From assembly GCA_030645815.1 (NCBI GenBank), contig JAUSMW010000034.1, positions 1 through 41,149 on the forward strand: 41,149 nucleotides of DNA. The letters are read 5' to 3'. Under the pieces are notes generated by a model. The model did no database searches, had not been told where the DNA came from, and saw nothing but the letters and a program-made list of their open reading frames with translations. This document shows, in pieces, positions 1-6,939 of this stretch. How positions within the stretch are numbered: the first letter of the stretch is position 1; each line of letters opens with the position of its first letter. The stretch is from Candidatus Saccharimonadota bacterium. Its GTDB lineage: Bacteria > Patescibacteriota > Saccharimonadia > Saccharimonadales > Saccharimonadaceae. A program made the translations under genes and the position numbers.

Positions 1-1
1 T

Positions 2-682
2 TCTGGTTGGAGCAAAGGCTTGGTGCCAATCGACACAATCGATATCGACAGTATTGACCGTGGTATCGCTATCGATATCAACAGTAAAGCTCGCCTAGAT
101 TGGTCAAAATTACGAAACAAAGTCAAAAAAGGTATGCGTAACTCGACACTGATGGCTATTGCACCGACTGCAAACATTGCACATGTCGCAGGCACAACAC
201 CAGGTTTGGACCCACAATTCTCTCAAATATTCTCTCGTTCAACACTGAACGGAAAATTCCTAGAGGTTAACGTAAACTTGGTCAATGACCTCAAAAACCT
301 CGGCCTATGGAACGAAGTAAAAGACGACGTACTGCGTTTTCAGGGTGACCTGACCGAAATTAGCGGCATTCCACAACGCGTCAAAGACGTCTACAAGACT
401 AGCTTCCAACTCAGCCCATACGCATTTATCGAGGTTGCAGGCCGTGCCCAAAAGTGGGTAGACCAAGCAATTAGCCGAAATATGTACCTAGAAACCCGCG
501 ACATCGACGATATGGTCGACATATACAGTAGTGCATGGAAGAAAGGCCTCAAGACGACATATTACCTCCATGTCAAACCGCGTCACCAGGCCGAACAGTC
601 AACAACCAAAGTTAACAAAGCAGAAGCGATAAACACGACAAAACCATCAGGCGGTGGTTTTGGCTTCGGAGCAAGAAATTAA
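2..682 (+). CDS. nrdA: Ribonucleoside-diphosphate reductase alpha subunit, C-terminal 226 residues (5' end outside window)
   Basis: This is the end of the large catalytic subunit of class I ribonucleotide reductase, which reduces NDPs to dNDPs in the cytoplasm. The reading frame is open to the window edge, so the gene is cut by the window. The Tyr-Tyr pair of the radical relay is visible in KTTYYLHVKPR, about 32 residues before the stop (equivalent to Y730/Y731 in E. coli). The protein then ends in a Gly/Phe-rich GGGFGFGARN. It lacks the pair of cysteines that normally closes the alpha subunit and passes electrons from thioredoxin to the active site. A CxxC-ending peptide is encoded 19 nt downstream in another frame, followed directly by nrdB, so the three look like one operon. 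The family call is firm; the missing tail is discussed as a finding. Confidence 0.9.
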   Translation, partial: SGWSKGLVPIDTIDIDSIDRGIAIDINSKARLDWSKLRNKVKKGMRNSTLMAIAPTANIAHVAGTTPGLDPQFSQIFSRSTLNGKFLEVNVNLVNDLKNLGLWNEVKDDVLRFQGDLTEISGIPQRVKDVYKTSFQLSPYAFIEVAGRAQKWVDQAISRNMYLETRDIDDMVDIYSSAWKKGLKTTYYLHVKPRHQAEQSTTKVNKAEAINTTKPSGGGFGFGARN

Positions 683-701
683 AAAATAAAAGGGGAAAAA
701 T

Positions 702-875
702 ATGAGCAACGTACAACAAGAAACACAAGAAGAAATCGAACTACGGATGAAAATCATCCAGGAAGCTTTGGCAGAAATGCAAGCCAAAGGAGTAGAGAAC
801 CAAAGTACTACATCTATGGATATGCAGGCGCTAGTCGACCCTATGGACGACCTAGCCTGTGAAGGATGCCAATAA
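702..875 (+). CDS. 57-residue peptide ending in CEGCQ: candidate detached redox tail of NrdA
   Basis: A small ORF lies between nrdA and nrdB with its own Shine-Dalgarno (AGGGG at 691-695) and ATG at 702. It is in a different frame from nrdA. The first half (QQETQEEIELRMKIIQEA) should form an amphipathic, acidic helix. The last residues, DPMDDLACEGCQ, look like the C-terminal swinging-arm cysteines of bacterial class I alpha subunits, which commonly end in a CxxC-type tail. NrdA itself ends without cysteines, so this peptide probably supplies the dithiol in trans. The nrdB Shine-Dalgarno (GAAGGA) lies inside its last codons, which implies tight cotranslation. Alternatives are a decayed or frameshifted remnant of a fused gene, or a small NrdH-like redox peptide; the intact ribosome site argues against simple decay. 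No identical family is known to me. Confidence 0.75.
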   Translation: MSNVQQETQEEIELRMKIIQEALAEMQAKGVENQSTTSMDMQALVDPMDDLACEGCQ

Positions 876-876
876 C

Positions 877-1872
877 ATGGCAAAAAAAGGCATACTCGGC
901 ACAGGTATCCAGGACGGTCTACGTCTCAAACCAATCCGTTACCAATGGGCATATGATTTATACGACCAAGCTGTAGCTAACACCTGGTTTCCAAACGAAA
1001 TTCAACTGGGACAAGATATCGCTGACTGGAAGAAAATGTCAGATGAAGAACGTCATGCTGTGCAGTTCCTAATGAGCTACTTTAACCCAAACGAACTAAT
1101 TGTGAATAAAGCTCTGGCCTTTGGTGTCTACCCCTACATCAATGCGCCCGAAGCCCATATGTACATCGCTAAACAGATGTGGGAAGAAGCCAACCACTGT
1201 ATGTCATTCGAATACGTCCTAGAAACGTTCCCTCTGGACCGTGAAAGTGCCTACGACGCACACATCGACGTACCTTCTATGGCTGCAAAAGAAGACTTTG
1301 AAGTTAAATACATCAAACGTATGACTGAGGAAAAAATTGATATCGAAACTACCGAAGGTAAAAAAGACTTTGTCCGCAACCTTGTAGCTTATAACATCAT
1401 CCTCGAAGGTCTATGGTTTTACAGTGGATTCATGGTTGCCCTCAGCTTCCGCCAACGTAACTTGCTACGAAACTTTGGTAGCCTGATTGACTGGGTAGTC
1501 CGTGACGAAAGCTTACACCTCAAATTCGGTATTAACCTAATATTAACTGTTCTAGACGAAAACCCAGACCTGCAAGACGAAGAATTTGCCGCTGAAATCA
1601 AACAAATGATTCTAGATGGCGTCAAAATGGAAGAGGACTACAACAAAGACCTCTTGCCGCACGGTATCCTGGGGCTCAACGCTGATTACATCAACCAATA
1701 CGTCAAATACTTGGCTGACCGCCGCCTCGAAGAACTTGGTTTTGGCGCTCACTACAAAGTCAGTAATCCAGCTAAATGGATGGCTGCTGCGAACGACACA
1801 CTCGAGCTCGTTAACTTCTTTGAAAGCACCAATACTAGCTACGAAGTCAACTCTGGCACTAAAAAGAAATAG
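877..1872 (+). CDS. nrdB: Ribonucleoside-diphosphate reductase beta subunit, class Ic-like (Phe at radical Tyr position)
   Basis: This 331-residue ferritin-like beta subunit generates the radical used by NrdA. The ATG at 877 fits the GAAGGA site at 861-866 better than an upstream in-frame GTG at 859. Predicted metal ligands are E73 (PNELIV), E104 and H107 (EANH), E177 (IILEG), E211 and H214 (RDESLH). Four residues after H107, where E. coli has the radical tyrosine Y122, there is F111. The first ligand is Glu rather than Asp. Phe plus Glu is the signature of the class Ic, Chlamydia-type enzyme, which uses a Mn(IV)/Fe(III) cofactor. A C-terminal tyrosine (Y322) is available for the relay to alpha. 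R2lox oxidases also bind Mn/Fe, but the nrdA neighbour and the C-terminal tail argue for a true beta subunit. Confidence 0.93.
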   Translation: MAKKGILGTGIQDGLRLKPIRYQWAYDLYDQAVANTWFPNEIQLGQDIADWKKMSDEERHAVQFLMSYFNPNELIVNKALAFGVYPYINAPEAHMYIAKQMWEEANHCMSFEYVLETFPLDRESAYDAHIDVPSMAAKEDFEVKYIKRMTEEKIDIETTEGKKDFVRNLVAYNIILEGLWFYSGFMVALSFRQRNLLRNFGSLIDWVVRDESLHLKFGINLILTVLDENPDLQDEEFAAEIKQMILDGVKMEEDYNKDLLPHGILGLNADYINQYVKYLADRRLEELGFGAHYKVSNPAKWMAAANDTLELVNFFESTNTSYEVNSGTKKK

Positions 1873-1899
1873 TTCTGCCCACCACAACAAATATACTAC

Positions 1900-1928
1900 T
1901 TGTCAATCTTTTTAGACCGTAGTACAAT
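1900..1928 (+). promoter_or_regulatory. Sigma-70-type promoter for the 1935-2498 RNA
   Basis: TTGTCA (1900-1905), a 17-nt spacer and TACAAT (1923-1928) predict a start near 1935. It lies 28 nt after nrdB and points into a stretch without a credible gene, so it appears to drive an independent RNA. Confidence 0.75.
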
Positions 1929-1934
1929 ACTACC

Positions 1935-2498
1935 GATGCAATGGGAGGTTTCTGTTGTGTTGATAGATAGGGCATGTTGCCCTCCTTTCGGTTAGTTGTG
2001 GAATGGAAAAAAGCCTGTTCTGGATTTGAACATCCTTCTGGATGATGTGCGTCGTAAGACCACGTGCCAGGATATGGTTACCAACCCGCTCCACCCTACA
2101 GGGTTTCTCGTCTGCGGACGAGGAAAGAGTTGGCCTAGGCCGGCTCAACCCTGTAGGGTGAGCACCAGTTTCCAGCTTTCTCTCGTCCACCAGAGCGATA
2201 CGAGAGAAGGGCGGCAAGCGCAGTTAGCTAGTCGCAGCCCCTCCAAGGGGACCGAGCAGCACGACCCACCCCGCGGTACTCCGGCGAGCTACGCGGGGTG
2301 GGAAACTTAACACAAGACACGCCGACGTGTCAGTAGCGCCTCGTGCGCTACGCCCGAGAATCGAGTGAATACTTTGTCGACTACAATCGACATCAGTAAA
2401 GCAGCATAGTCTATGGCAAATAGACTACGATGACCGCGCAAGTCATCGACGCTCCCAAAGGGCGGTGTGCTTAACTCGATTCTCGGGTTCTTTTTTTT
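1935..2498 (+). ncRNA. Orphan structured RNA of about 560 nt
   Basis: This gene-free stretch has a promoter in front and a terminator at its end. It is packed with perfect or near-perfect stems: 2092-2105 with 2147-2160 (14 bp, enclosing two further hairpins), TCTCTCGT near 2179 with ACGAGAGA near 2200 (8 bp), 2316-2321 with 2326-2331, 2333-2339 with 2345-2351, 2353-2366 with 2474-2487 (14 bp), 2375-2380 with 2387-2392, 2407-2414 with 2420-2427, and 2429-2434 with 2442-2447. A 10-bp CCCACCCCGC/GCGGGGTGGG stem lies near 2265-2302. AGTTTCC (2167-2173) pairs with GGAAACT (2301-2307) to close a multibranch domain. It lacks the RNase P core motifs and has no tRNA-like or tag-coding part of tmRNA. 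I do not recognise the family. An ORF across 1996-2310 appears to be chance. Confidence 0.72.
2353..2498 (+). terminator. Terminal long-range stem plus T tract of the structured RNA
   Basis: CCCGAGAATCGAGT (2353-2366) pairs perfectly with 2474-2487 and is followed by a T-rich tract ending in eight T (2491-2498). The loop is over 100 nt long and holds three hairpins, so the terminator stem doubles as a structural domain of the RNA. Confidence 0.7.
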
Positions 2499-2503
2499 GA
2501 ATT

Positions 2504-3868
2504 TTATTCGTCAAAGCTAATTGTATCTGCAACCTTGTTGCGTATAGTCAGTAGCTTTTTATACAAACGTTGCATAGCAGTTCGTCGCTTTTCGGTATGA
2601 TTCCTTACTGCGTTTTCATATAATTTATCTAGCTTTTCAGTTTGTTCTTGCTCGGTATAACGGGCTGCAATCTCGACGCTAGCAACAGAAAATTGAGTAC
2701 GTACATCATTGTTAGACAAAATACTGACAACTTTTTCTGCTATAGAATCTGGGTTCAGCTCGGCATAATAGCCGTTCTCGCCATCATGCACTACTTCGCT
2801 AACTTCCTTGTCGGTCAGCACAATCGGCAGCCCAGCCAACGCTGCTTCGTGCAACACCAAGCCCTGAGTATCGGTCATAGACGGGAACACAAACACCGAA
2901 CTTGCCTCATAAATCGTTCCTAGTGTTTCGCGGGGTAGGGCGCCAGTGAACACAATAGAATTACTTGCAGACGATTGAGCGGCTAGTTTTTCCAATGTTT
3001 CACGATATTCAAAATCACCTACATACATCAATTTGGCATGAGGTCGTGATTGCAACACTTTTTCAATCATCGGCACCAAGATATCTAGGTTTTTTTCGGC
3101 ACCCAGACGTCCAACATAAGTGACAATCTCGTCATTTTCATCAAAACCGTATTTATCGCGAAACTCAGCTAGCGAAGATTCTGTCGCGGCCGGCAGTGCA
3201 TCGACACCGGTAGGCAACAGTTCAATCGGATAACTATAATCTTCACCCTCCATCCAGCTCTCGAGCTGTTTTTTGCTTTTACGACTGAGCGCAATCACCA
3301 CATCACAACGGCTATACATGATTGTTATCATGGCCTCGATGATATCTTGGTTCCACTGGGTGACCCCACGACGTGGGATATACAGTTTAATAAGCTCCCG
3401 CAGGTCGCGGCCATGAAATTTAGTAGTAAATGGCGTCAGTGGTAACAACATGAGCAACCCTGGTAACACCCCTGGATAATGCCGAACGTACTCATAAATA
3501 TCTGTACTGTGTTGGGTGACTAGTGTCGCCCCAGTTTTGTATGCCGCGTTAATACCCAAAATACCTATCTGACCAGGGGTAAAGATATGAACAACATCCA
3601 AATCTAGCTCACGTATTTTGCGCATTGCCGACGGTGGGAAAAAGAACGAAAAGTTGTAATCATCATAAAATGCACCTTTCACGCTAGGAAACCGCAATAT
3701 CCCACGCTCCTCATCTTGGCTGACTTTTGTCGGTGTGACACCATCTGCCGGACAAAACACGTAGACTTCATGGCCCAATTCTTCTAGGTGTTTTTTTGTA
3801 ATATCAATCACATAGACAATACCGTTAATTGACGGGCTGTAAGTGTCTGTGAATAGTCCAATTCTCAC
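2504..3868 (-). CDS. GT4 glycosyltransferase, probable diacylglycerol glucosyltransferase (MGlcDAG synthase type)
   Basis: This 454-residue GT-B glycosyltransferase has an N-terminal acceptor domain starting MRIGLFTDTYSPSINGI. Its C-terminal nucleotide-sugar domain contains YVGRLGAEKN (251-260) and the acidic donor-binding region DTQGLVLHEAALAG with E341. The opening and the DTQGLVLxEA block resemble enzymes that add the first sugar to diacylglycerol in Firmicutes and Mollicutes. The last ~30 residues are basic, which fits peripheral membrane binding. Its start overlaps the stop of the upstream gene by 4 bp (ATGA-type, 3865-3868), so the two are translationally coupled. Membrane glucolipid synthesis is inferred; a PimA/PimB-like mannosyltransferase is the main alternative. 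The GT4 assignment is secure, the substrate is not. Confidence 0.85.
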   Translation of the reverse strand: MRIGLFTDTYSPSINGIVYVIDITKKHLEELGHEVYVFCPADGVTPTKVSQDEERGILRFPSVKGAFYDDYNFSFFFPPSAMRKIRELDLDVVHIFTPGQIGILGINAAYKTGATLVTQHSTDIYEYVRHYPGVLPGLLMLLPLTPFTTKFHGRDLRELIKLYIPRRGVTQWNQDIIEAMITIMYSRCDVVIALSRKSKKQLESWMEGEDYSYPIELLPTGVDALPAATESSLAEFRDKYGFDENDEIVTYVGRLGAEKNLDILVPMIEKVLQSRPHAKLMYVGDFEYRETLEKLAAQSSASNSIVFTGALPRETLGTIYEASSVFVFPSMTDTQGLVLHEAALAGLPIVLTDKEVSEVVHDGENGYYAELNPDSIAEKVVSILSNNDVRTQFSVASVEIAARYTEQEQTEKLDKLYENAVRNHTEKRRTAMQRLYKKLLTIRNKVADTISFDE

Positions 3869-4881
3869 GACAGCAACTCCTCGTAAATTTTCACCGCTTG
3901 TTGCGCGCCGGCTTTGCTATCAAATCGTGTTGCTATGGCGTTAGCCCCTTTTTGATATTTTTCGTATGTAGTGTTATTTCCCCTCAATTTTACAATGGCA
4001 TCTACAAAAGCCCGGTCGTCACTACATCGTAAAAAGTCCTGTGCGAAGGTATCGTCGTATTCTGGTATGTCCCTCAGAACTATCGGTAAACCCGCTGCAG
4101 CGGCCTCTATAACAGCCATAGGGTGGTTTTCTTGCTCGGCAGGTAACACGAACACATCCGCCGCCTGTAAGTAGGCCTTTACATCTTCCAGCTCAATTAC
4201 ACCTGTAACTTTTAGGTTATCGGGTACGTTATCTATTAAATCTTGCATTTTTTTATAGTCGGCGCCGATGTTTTTGAACGGAATACCGCCAATCCAGATG
4301 AACTGGATACCTGTTAGCTTTTTAGCCATTTCTACAAAACTATCAAATCGCTTGCGGGGTTGAATTTGCCCATTACCCACAACTACAAAATCTTCGGCAT
4401 CAATTTTTAGCTTGTCACGAGCTGATTTTTTGTCTGCAATTGTAGTTGTGTAATTACTGATATCAATCGTGTTGTATGTAACAGCTATCTTTGACTTCTT
4501 GATACCCAAATCTTTTTCTAATATCTGGGCCACCATATTTGAAACCGCCAAGACTTTGTCAGCTCGACGGTAAAAAAACTTCATGTAGCTTTTAGCAATT
4601 GGCAGCCATATATGCGCGCCAGCTATAGAGCCGAGTAGTGAAGCCGGCACTACATGAGCTGACACAACTTTTTTACCAGAACCAAACAATAGTTTTGTCA
4701 GGCTAGGTAGGCCGATGGTGTGAATGTGGGTAATGTCTACCTTCAACGGCTGCAAAAACTTGTTAACGATAACTTCACAATCATCTCGAGCATTCAGTGC
4801 GTTTGTTAACTCTAAATACGCCGTGTGCACACCGTGACCACGCACTGAAATTTCACTTTCCGAAACCATGTTTATTCGCAT
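3865..4881 (-). CDS. GT4 glycosyltransferase, probable second-sugar glycolipid synthase (DGlcDAG type)
   Basis: This 338-residue GT4 enzyme begins MRINMVSESEISVRGHGVHT. That opening recalls processive alpha-glucosyltransferases that extend monoglucosyl-diacylglycerol. The EX7E donor motif is intact (E251, E259, in ENHPMAVIEAAAAG), and a basic GQIQPRKRFD segment (171-180) sits where the sugar-nucleotide phosphates bind. It is the first gene of a two-gene minus-strand operon and overlaps the downstream GT by 4 bp. Together the pair would make mono- and then di-glycosyl lipid. A TATAAT on the minus strand ends 14 nt upstream of the start and shares bases with the promoter of the divergent hydrolase gene, and no Shine-Dalgarno is evident. 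The family is firm; the lipid role is inferred. Confidence 0.85.
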   Translation of the reverse strand: MRINMVSESEISVRGHGVHTAYLELTNALNARDDCEVIVNKFLQPLKVDITHIHTIGLPSLTKLLFGSGKKVVSAHVVPASLLGSIAGAHIWLPIAKSYMKFFYRRADKVLAVSNMVAQILEKDLGIKKSKIAVTYNTIDISNYTTTIADKKSARDKLKIDAEDFVVVGNGQIQPRKRFDSFVEMAKKLTGIQFIWIGGIPFKNIGADYKKMQDLIDNVPDNLKVTGVIELEDVKAYLQAADVFVLPAEQENHPMAVIEAAAAGLPIVLRDIPEYDDTFAQDFLRCSDDRAFVDAIVKLRGNNTTYEKYQKGANAIATRFDSKAGAQQAVKIYEELLS

Positions 4882-4895
4882 AATTATTACATTCC

Positions 4896-4903
4896 ATTAT
4901 ACT
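4896..4903. promoter_or_regulatory. Shared, overlapping divergent -10 element (ATTATACT)
   Basis: Plus strand TATACT (4898-4903) lies 7 nt before the ATG at 4911. Minus strand TATAAT (4901 to 4896) lies 14 nt before the start at 4881. The near-symmetric 8-mer can serve both directions in an intergenic gap of only 29 nt. Confidence 0.6.
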
Positions 4904-4910
4904 TTAGTTG

Positions 4911-5741
4911 ATGACAAAGACGAAAAAAGAAACAAAGATGGTTGCGGCTGGCGCGCGCTATTGGATTTATAATCCGAACGCCAAAAAAACTATCGTCGCC
5001 GTCCATGGACTGCGCGGCACACACCATGGCTTGCAATTTATTGCCAACTCGCTACCCCAATACCGCTTTATTATTCCTGATTTGCCTGGTTTTGGTGAAT
5101 CAAAACCACTTCGCGGACAGCATACCGTAAAAAACTATGAAAAGTGGCTAGTAAAATTTATCAGCGAGCTAAAGCTAGCAACCAAGCCAGTGTTGCTAGG
5201 TCATTCTTTTGGATCTATTGTAGCGAGTGGATTTGCCTCAGAAAATCCAAATAAAATTACAAAACTAATCCTAATCAATCCGTTATCACTCAAAGGCAGC
5301 CGTTTCGGTAGCTTTGTAGGCAAAAGTTATTACAAACTCAGTCGTTTTCTACCAGAAAAAACAGGGACAAAGCTACTAAAAAGTAATGTCGCAACTACAA
5401 TCATGACCGAAGCAATGCTATCAACACGCGACAAACAATTACGCAGCAGGGTATACGAACAACATTTCGCTTATTTTGGTACCTTTGCTAACCGCAGATC
5501 AGTCAATGAAGCCTTTGCCAGCACAATGTCAGGTTCGGTTTTACCATTTGCCGCAAAATTAACCATGCCTGTACTGTTAATTGTTGGTGCACGTGATAGT
5601 TTGGCTCCCCTCAAGGGGCAAGCGCGCCTCTATAATAAATTGCCAAACGGCGAGCTGTACATCATACCGAGCGTTGGACATCTAATACACTATGAAACTC
5701 CTGAAAAAGCTGCCGAAATGATAGAAAAGTTCGTTAACTAA
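4911..5741 (+). CDS. Alpha/beta-hydrolase fold protein
   Basis: This 276-residue single-domain alpha/beta hydrolase has an oxyanion-hole segment HGLRG (32-36). The nucleophile elbow is GHSFGS with S99, the acid is in GARDSLAP and the catalytic histidine is in VGHLIHYETP near the C-terminus, so the triad is complete. There is no signal peptide, so it should be cytoplasmic. I chose the ATG at 4911 over an in-frame TTG at 4908, because the -10 box (4898-4903) places the transcript start at about 4910 and makes the mRNA leaderless. It sits between glycosyltransferase genes; a lipid or glycan ester substrate would fit but is only inference. Its last 8 bp overlap the end of the convergent GT gene. 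Confidence 0.88.
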   Translation: MTKTKKETKMVAAGARYWIYNPNAKKTIVAVHGLRGTHHGLQFIANSLPQYRFIIPDLPGFGESKPLRGQHTVKNYEKWLVKFISELKLATKPVLLGHSFGSIVASGFASENPNKITKLILINPLSLKGSRFGSFVGKSYYKLSRFLPEKTGTKLLKSNVATTIMTEAMLSTRDKQLRSRVYEQHFAYFGTFANRRSVNEAFASTMSGSVLPFAAKLTMPVLLIVGARDSLAPLKGQARLYNKLPNGELYIIPSVGHLIHYETPEKAAEMIEKFVN

Positions 5742-6918
5742 CTTGCTTGTTCGCTAGTAACTTTTTGTAAATCGCCTCAAAACGGTCGAGAGTGTAGTTA
5801 ATATCATGAGTTTTAGCGATAGCCAAGCTTTTAGCTGACATATTTTTCGCTACATCTTGCGGATTGTTTATGGTCTTTATGATAGCTGCAGCCATCATGA
5901 CATCGTCATCATATTTGAATAAATAGCCATTCTTGCCATCATGACAAAGTTCGCCCAGAGCGCCCGCATTGACCGCCACAACTGGTAGGCCAGTAGCCAT
6001 CGCCTCGAGCGTGACGATACTTTGTAGCTCGGCAGGTGATGGCATGCAAAAGACCGTACCGATACGATAAATCTGCGGTAAATCTTCATTCGAAACTTTA
6101 CCTGTGAATGTCACATGTTGCTCGATACCTAAGCCACGTGCTAGCTCAGCCAATCGGCCGCGTTCATTGCCTTGGCCCACAACCAACAAATGTACATCGA
6201 CACGTTGCATAACCTTTGCTGCCGCCTGTACCAAAACAGGCAAGTGCTTCTCTGCATCTAATCTACCAACATATAGCAATATCGGTCGGTCGGTTGGCAA
6301 GCGATACTTTGCATATAATTTTTGTGATTTTTCGCCTGGTGTAAATACACTCAAATCAATACCGTTTGATACAGCTTCGATTGGCACCTCCATGTTTTTG
6401 ACTTTATGGTTGAATATATCGATTGCTGATTGGGTAGGGGTGGTGACATAGTTTGAATTGTTATGAAACCGAGCTCCGTAACCTTCTAGTAGTGCGTTAA
6501 ACGGACGAGCTAGCGGTGCTAACATACGAAAGTTATCTAACAAATTTTCAGGCATAGCATGGTTGGTCGAAACTATCGGTATGCCCAGTTTGCTACCGGC
6601 TTGCATTGTTGAGCGACCAATACCCATAACCATCTCAATATGTATGATGTCGGGATTAAACTTACTGATTATCTTTTTGATTTCACGTTGCGGTGTCAAT
6701 GATATGCGAAAGTTCTGATAAAAAGGAAAGGGTAGGGAAGTTGTACGCTCAATCAAATAATTACCATCGCGCTCACGGTGCTTTTTACCCACTTGGCTAG
6801 GTGCAATGACGACAACCTCATGACCGCGAGCAGCTAGGCCTTTGGCGAGGTTGCGACTTGCGGTTGCCACACCGTTGAGTGTCGGCCAATAAAGGTCCGC
6901 AGCAATCAAAATTTTCAT
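5734..6918 (-). CDS. GT4 glycosyltransferase, PimB/mannosyltransferase-like
   Basis: This 394-residue GT-B enzyme begins MKILIAADLYWPTLNGVAT, a typical GT4 N-terminus with the glycine-rich NGVA loop. The donor domain has YVGRLDAEKH and the EX7E block AELQSIVTLEAMATG. Longer in-frame starts exist upstream, but the minus-strand -10 TATAAT (6931 to 6926) lies 7 nt before the ATG at 6918, so the transcript should be leaderless from this codon. The gene is divergent to another GT4 gene with an overlapping -10 element, and it converges on the hydrolase gene with an 8-bp overlap. It probably acts in the same envelope glycoconjugate pathway; acceptor and donor are unknown. Confidence 0.86.
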   Translation of the reverse strand: MKILIAADLYWPTLNGVATASRNLAKGLAARGHEVVVIAPSQVGKKHRERDGNYLIERTTSLPFPFYQNFRISLTPQREIKKIISKFNPDIIHIEMVMGIGRSTMQAGSKLGIPIVSTNHAMPENLLDNFRMLAPLARPFNALLEGYGARFHNNSNYVTTPTQSAIDIFNHKVKNMEVPIEAVSNGIDLSVFTPGEKSQKLYAKYRLPTDRPILLYVGRLDAEKHLPVLVQAAAKVMQRVDVHLLVVGQGNERGRLAELARGLGIEQHVTFTGKVSNEDLPQIYRIGTVFCMPSPAELQSIVTLEAMATGLPVVAVNAGALGELCHDGKNGYLFKYDDDVMMAAAIIKTINNPQDVAKNMSAKSLAIAKTHDINYTLDRFEAIYKKLLANKQVS

Positions 6919-6925
6919 ATGATAC

Positions 6926-6933
6926 ATTATACT
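6926..6933. promoter_or_regulatory. Second shared divergent -10 element (ATTATACT)
   Basis: The same 8-mer as at 4896 occurs here. Plus TATACT (6928-6933) sits 6 nt before ATG 6940. Minus TATAAT (6931 to 6926) sits 7 nt before ATG 6918. Both genes would be leaderless, and the start-to-start gap is just 21 nt. Confidence 0.65.
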
Positions 6934-6939
6934 ACTAGT

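Noticed and set aside
859-876. GTG at 859 as the nrdB start
   Set aside because: It lies within the CxxC peptide gene and upstream of the GAAGGA site that fits ATG 877.
1996-2310. A 104-residue ORF (and a minus-strand ORF at 1930-2217) inside the 1.9-2.5 kb gap
   Set aside because: The region is dominated by perfect stems, the ORFs have no ribosome site or promoter of their own, and the composition is not protein-like. It is better explained as a structured RNA.
1935-2498. RNase P RNA or tmRNA
   Set aside because: A GAGGAAAG-like string at about 2119 recalls the RNase P core, but no matching 3' P4 strand (ACAGAA-type) or other conserved region is found. There is no tRNA-like end or tag ORF as in tmRNA.
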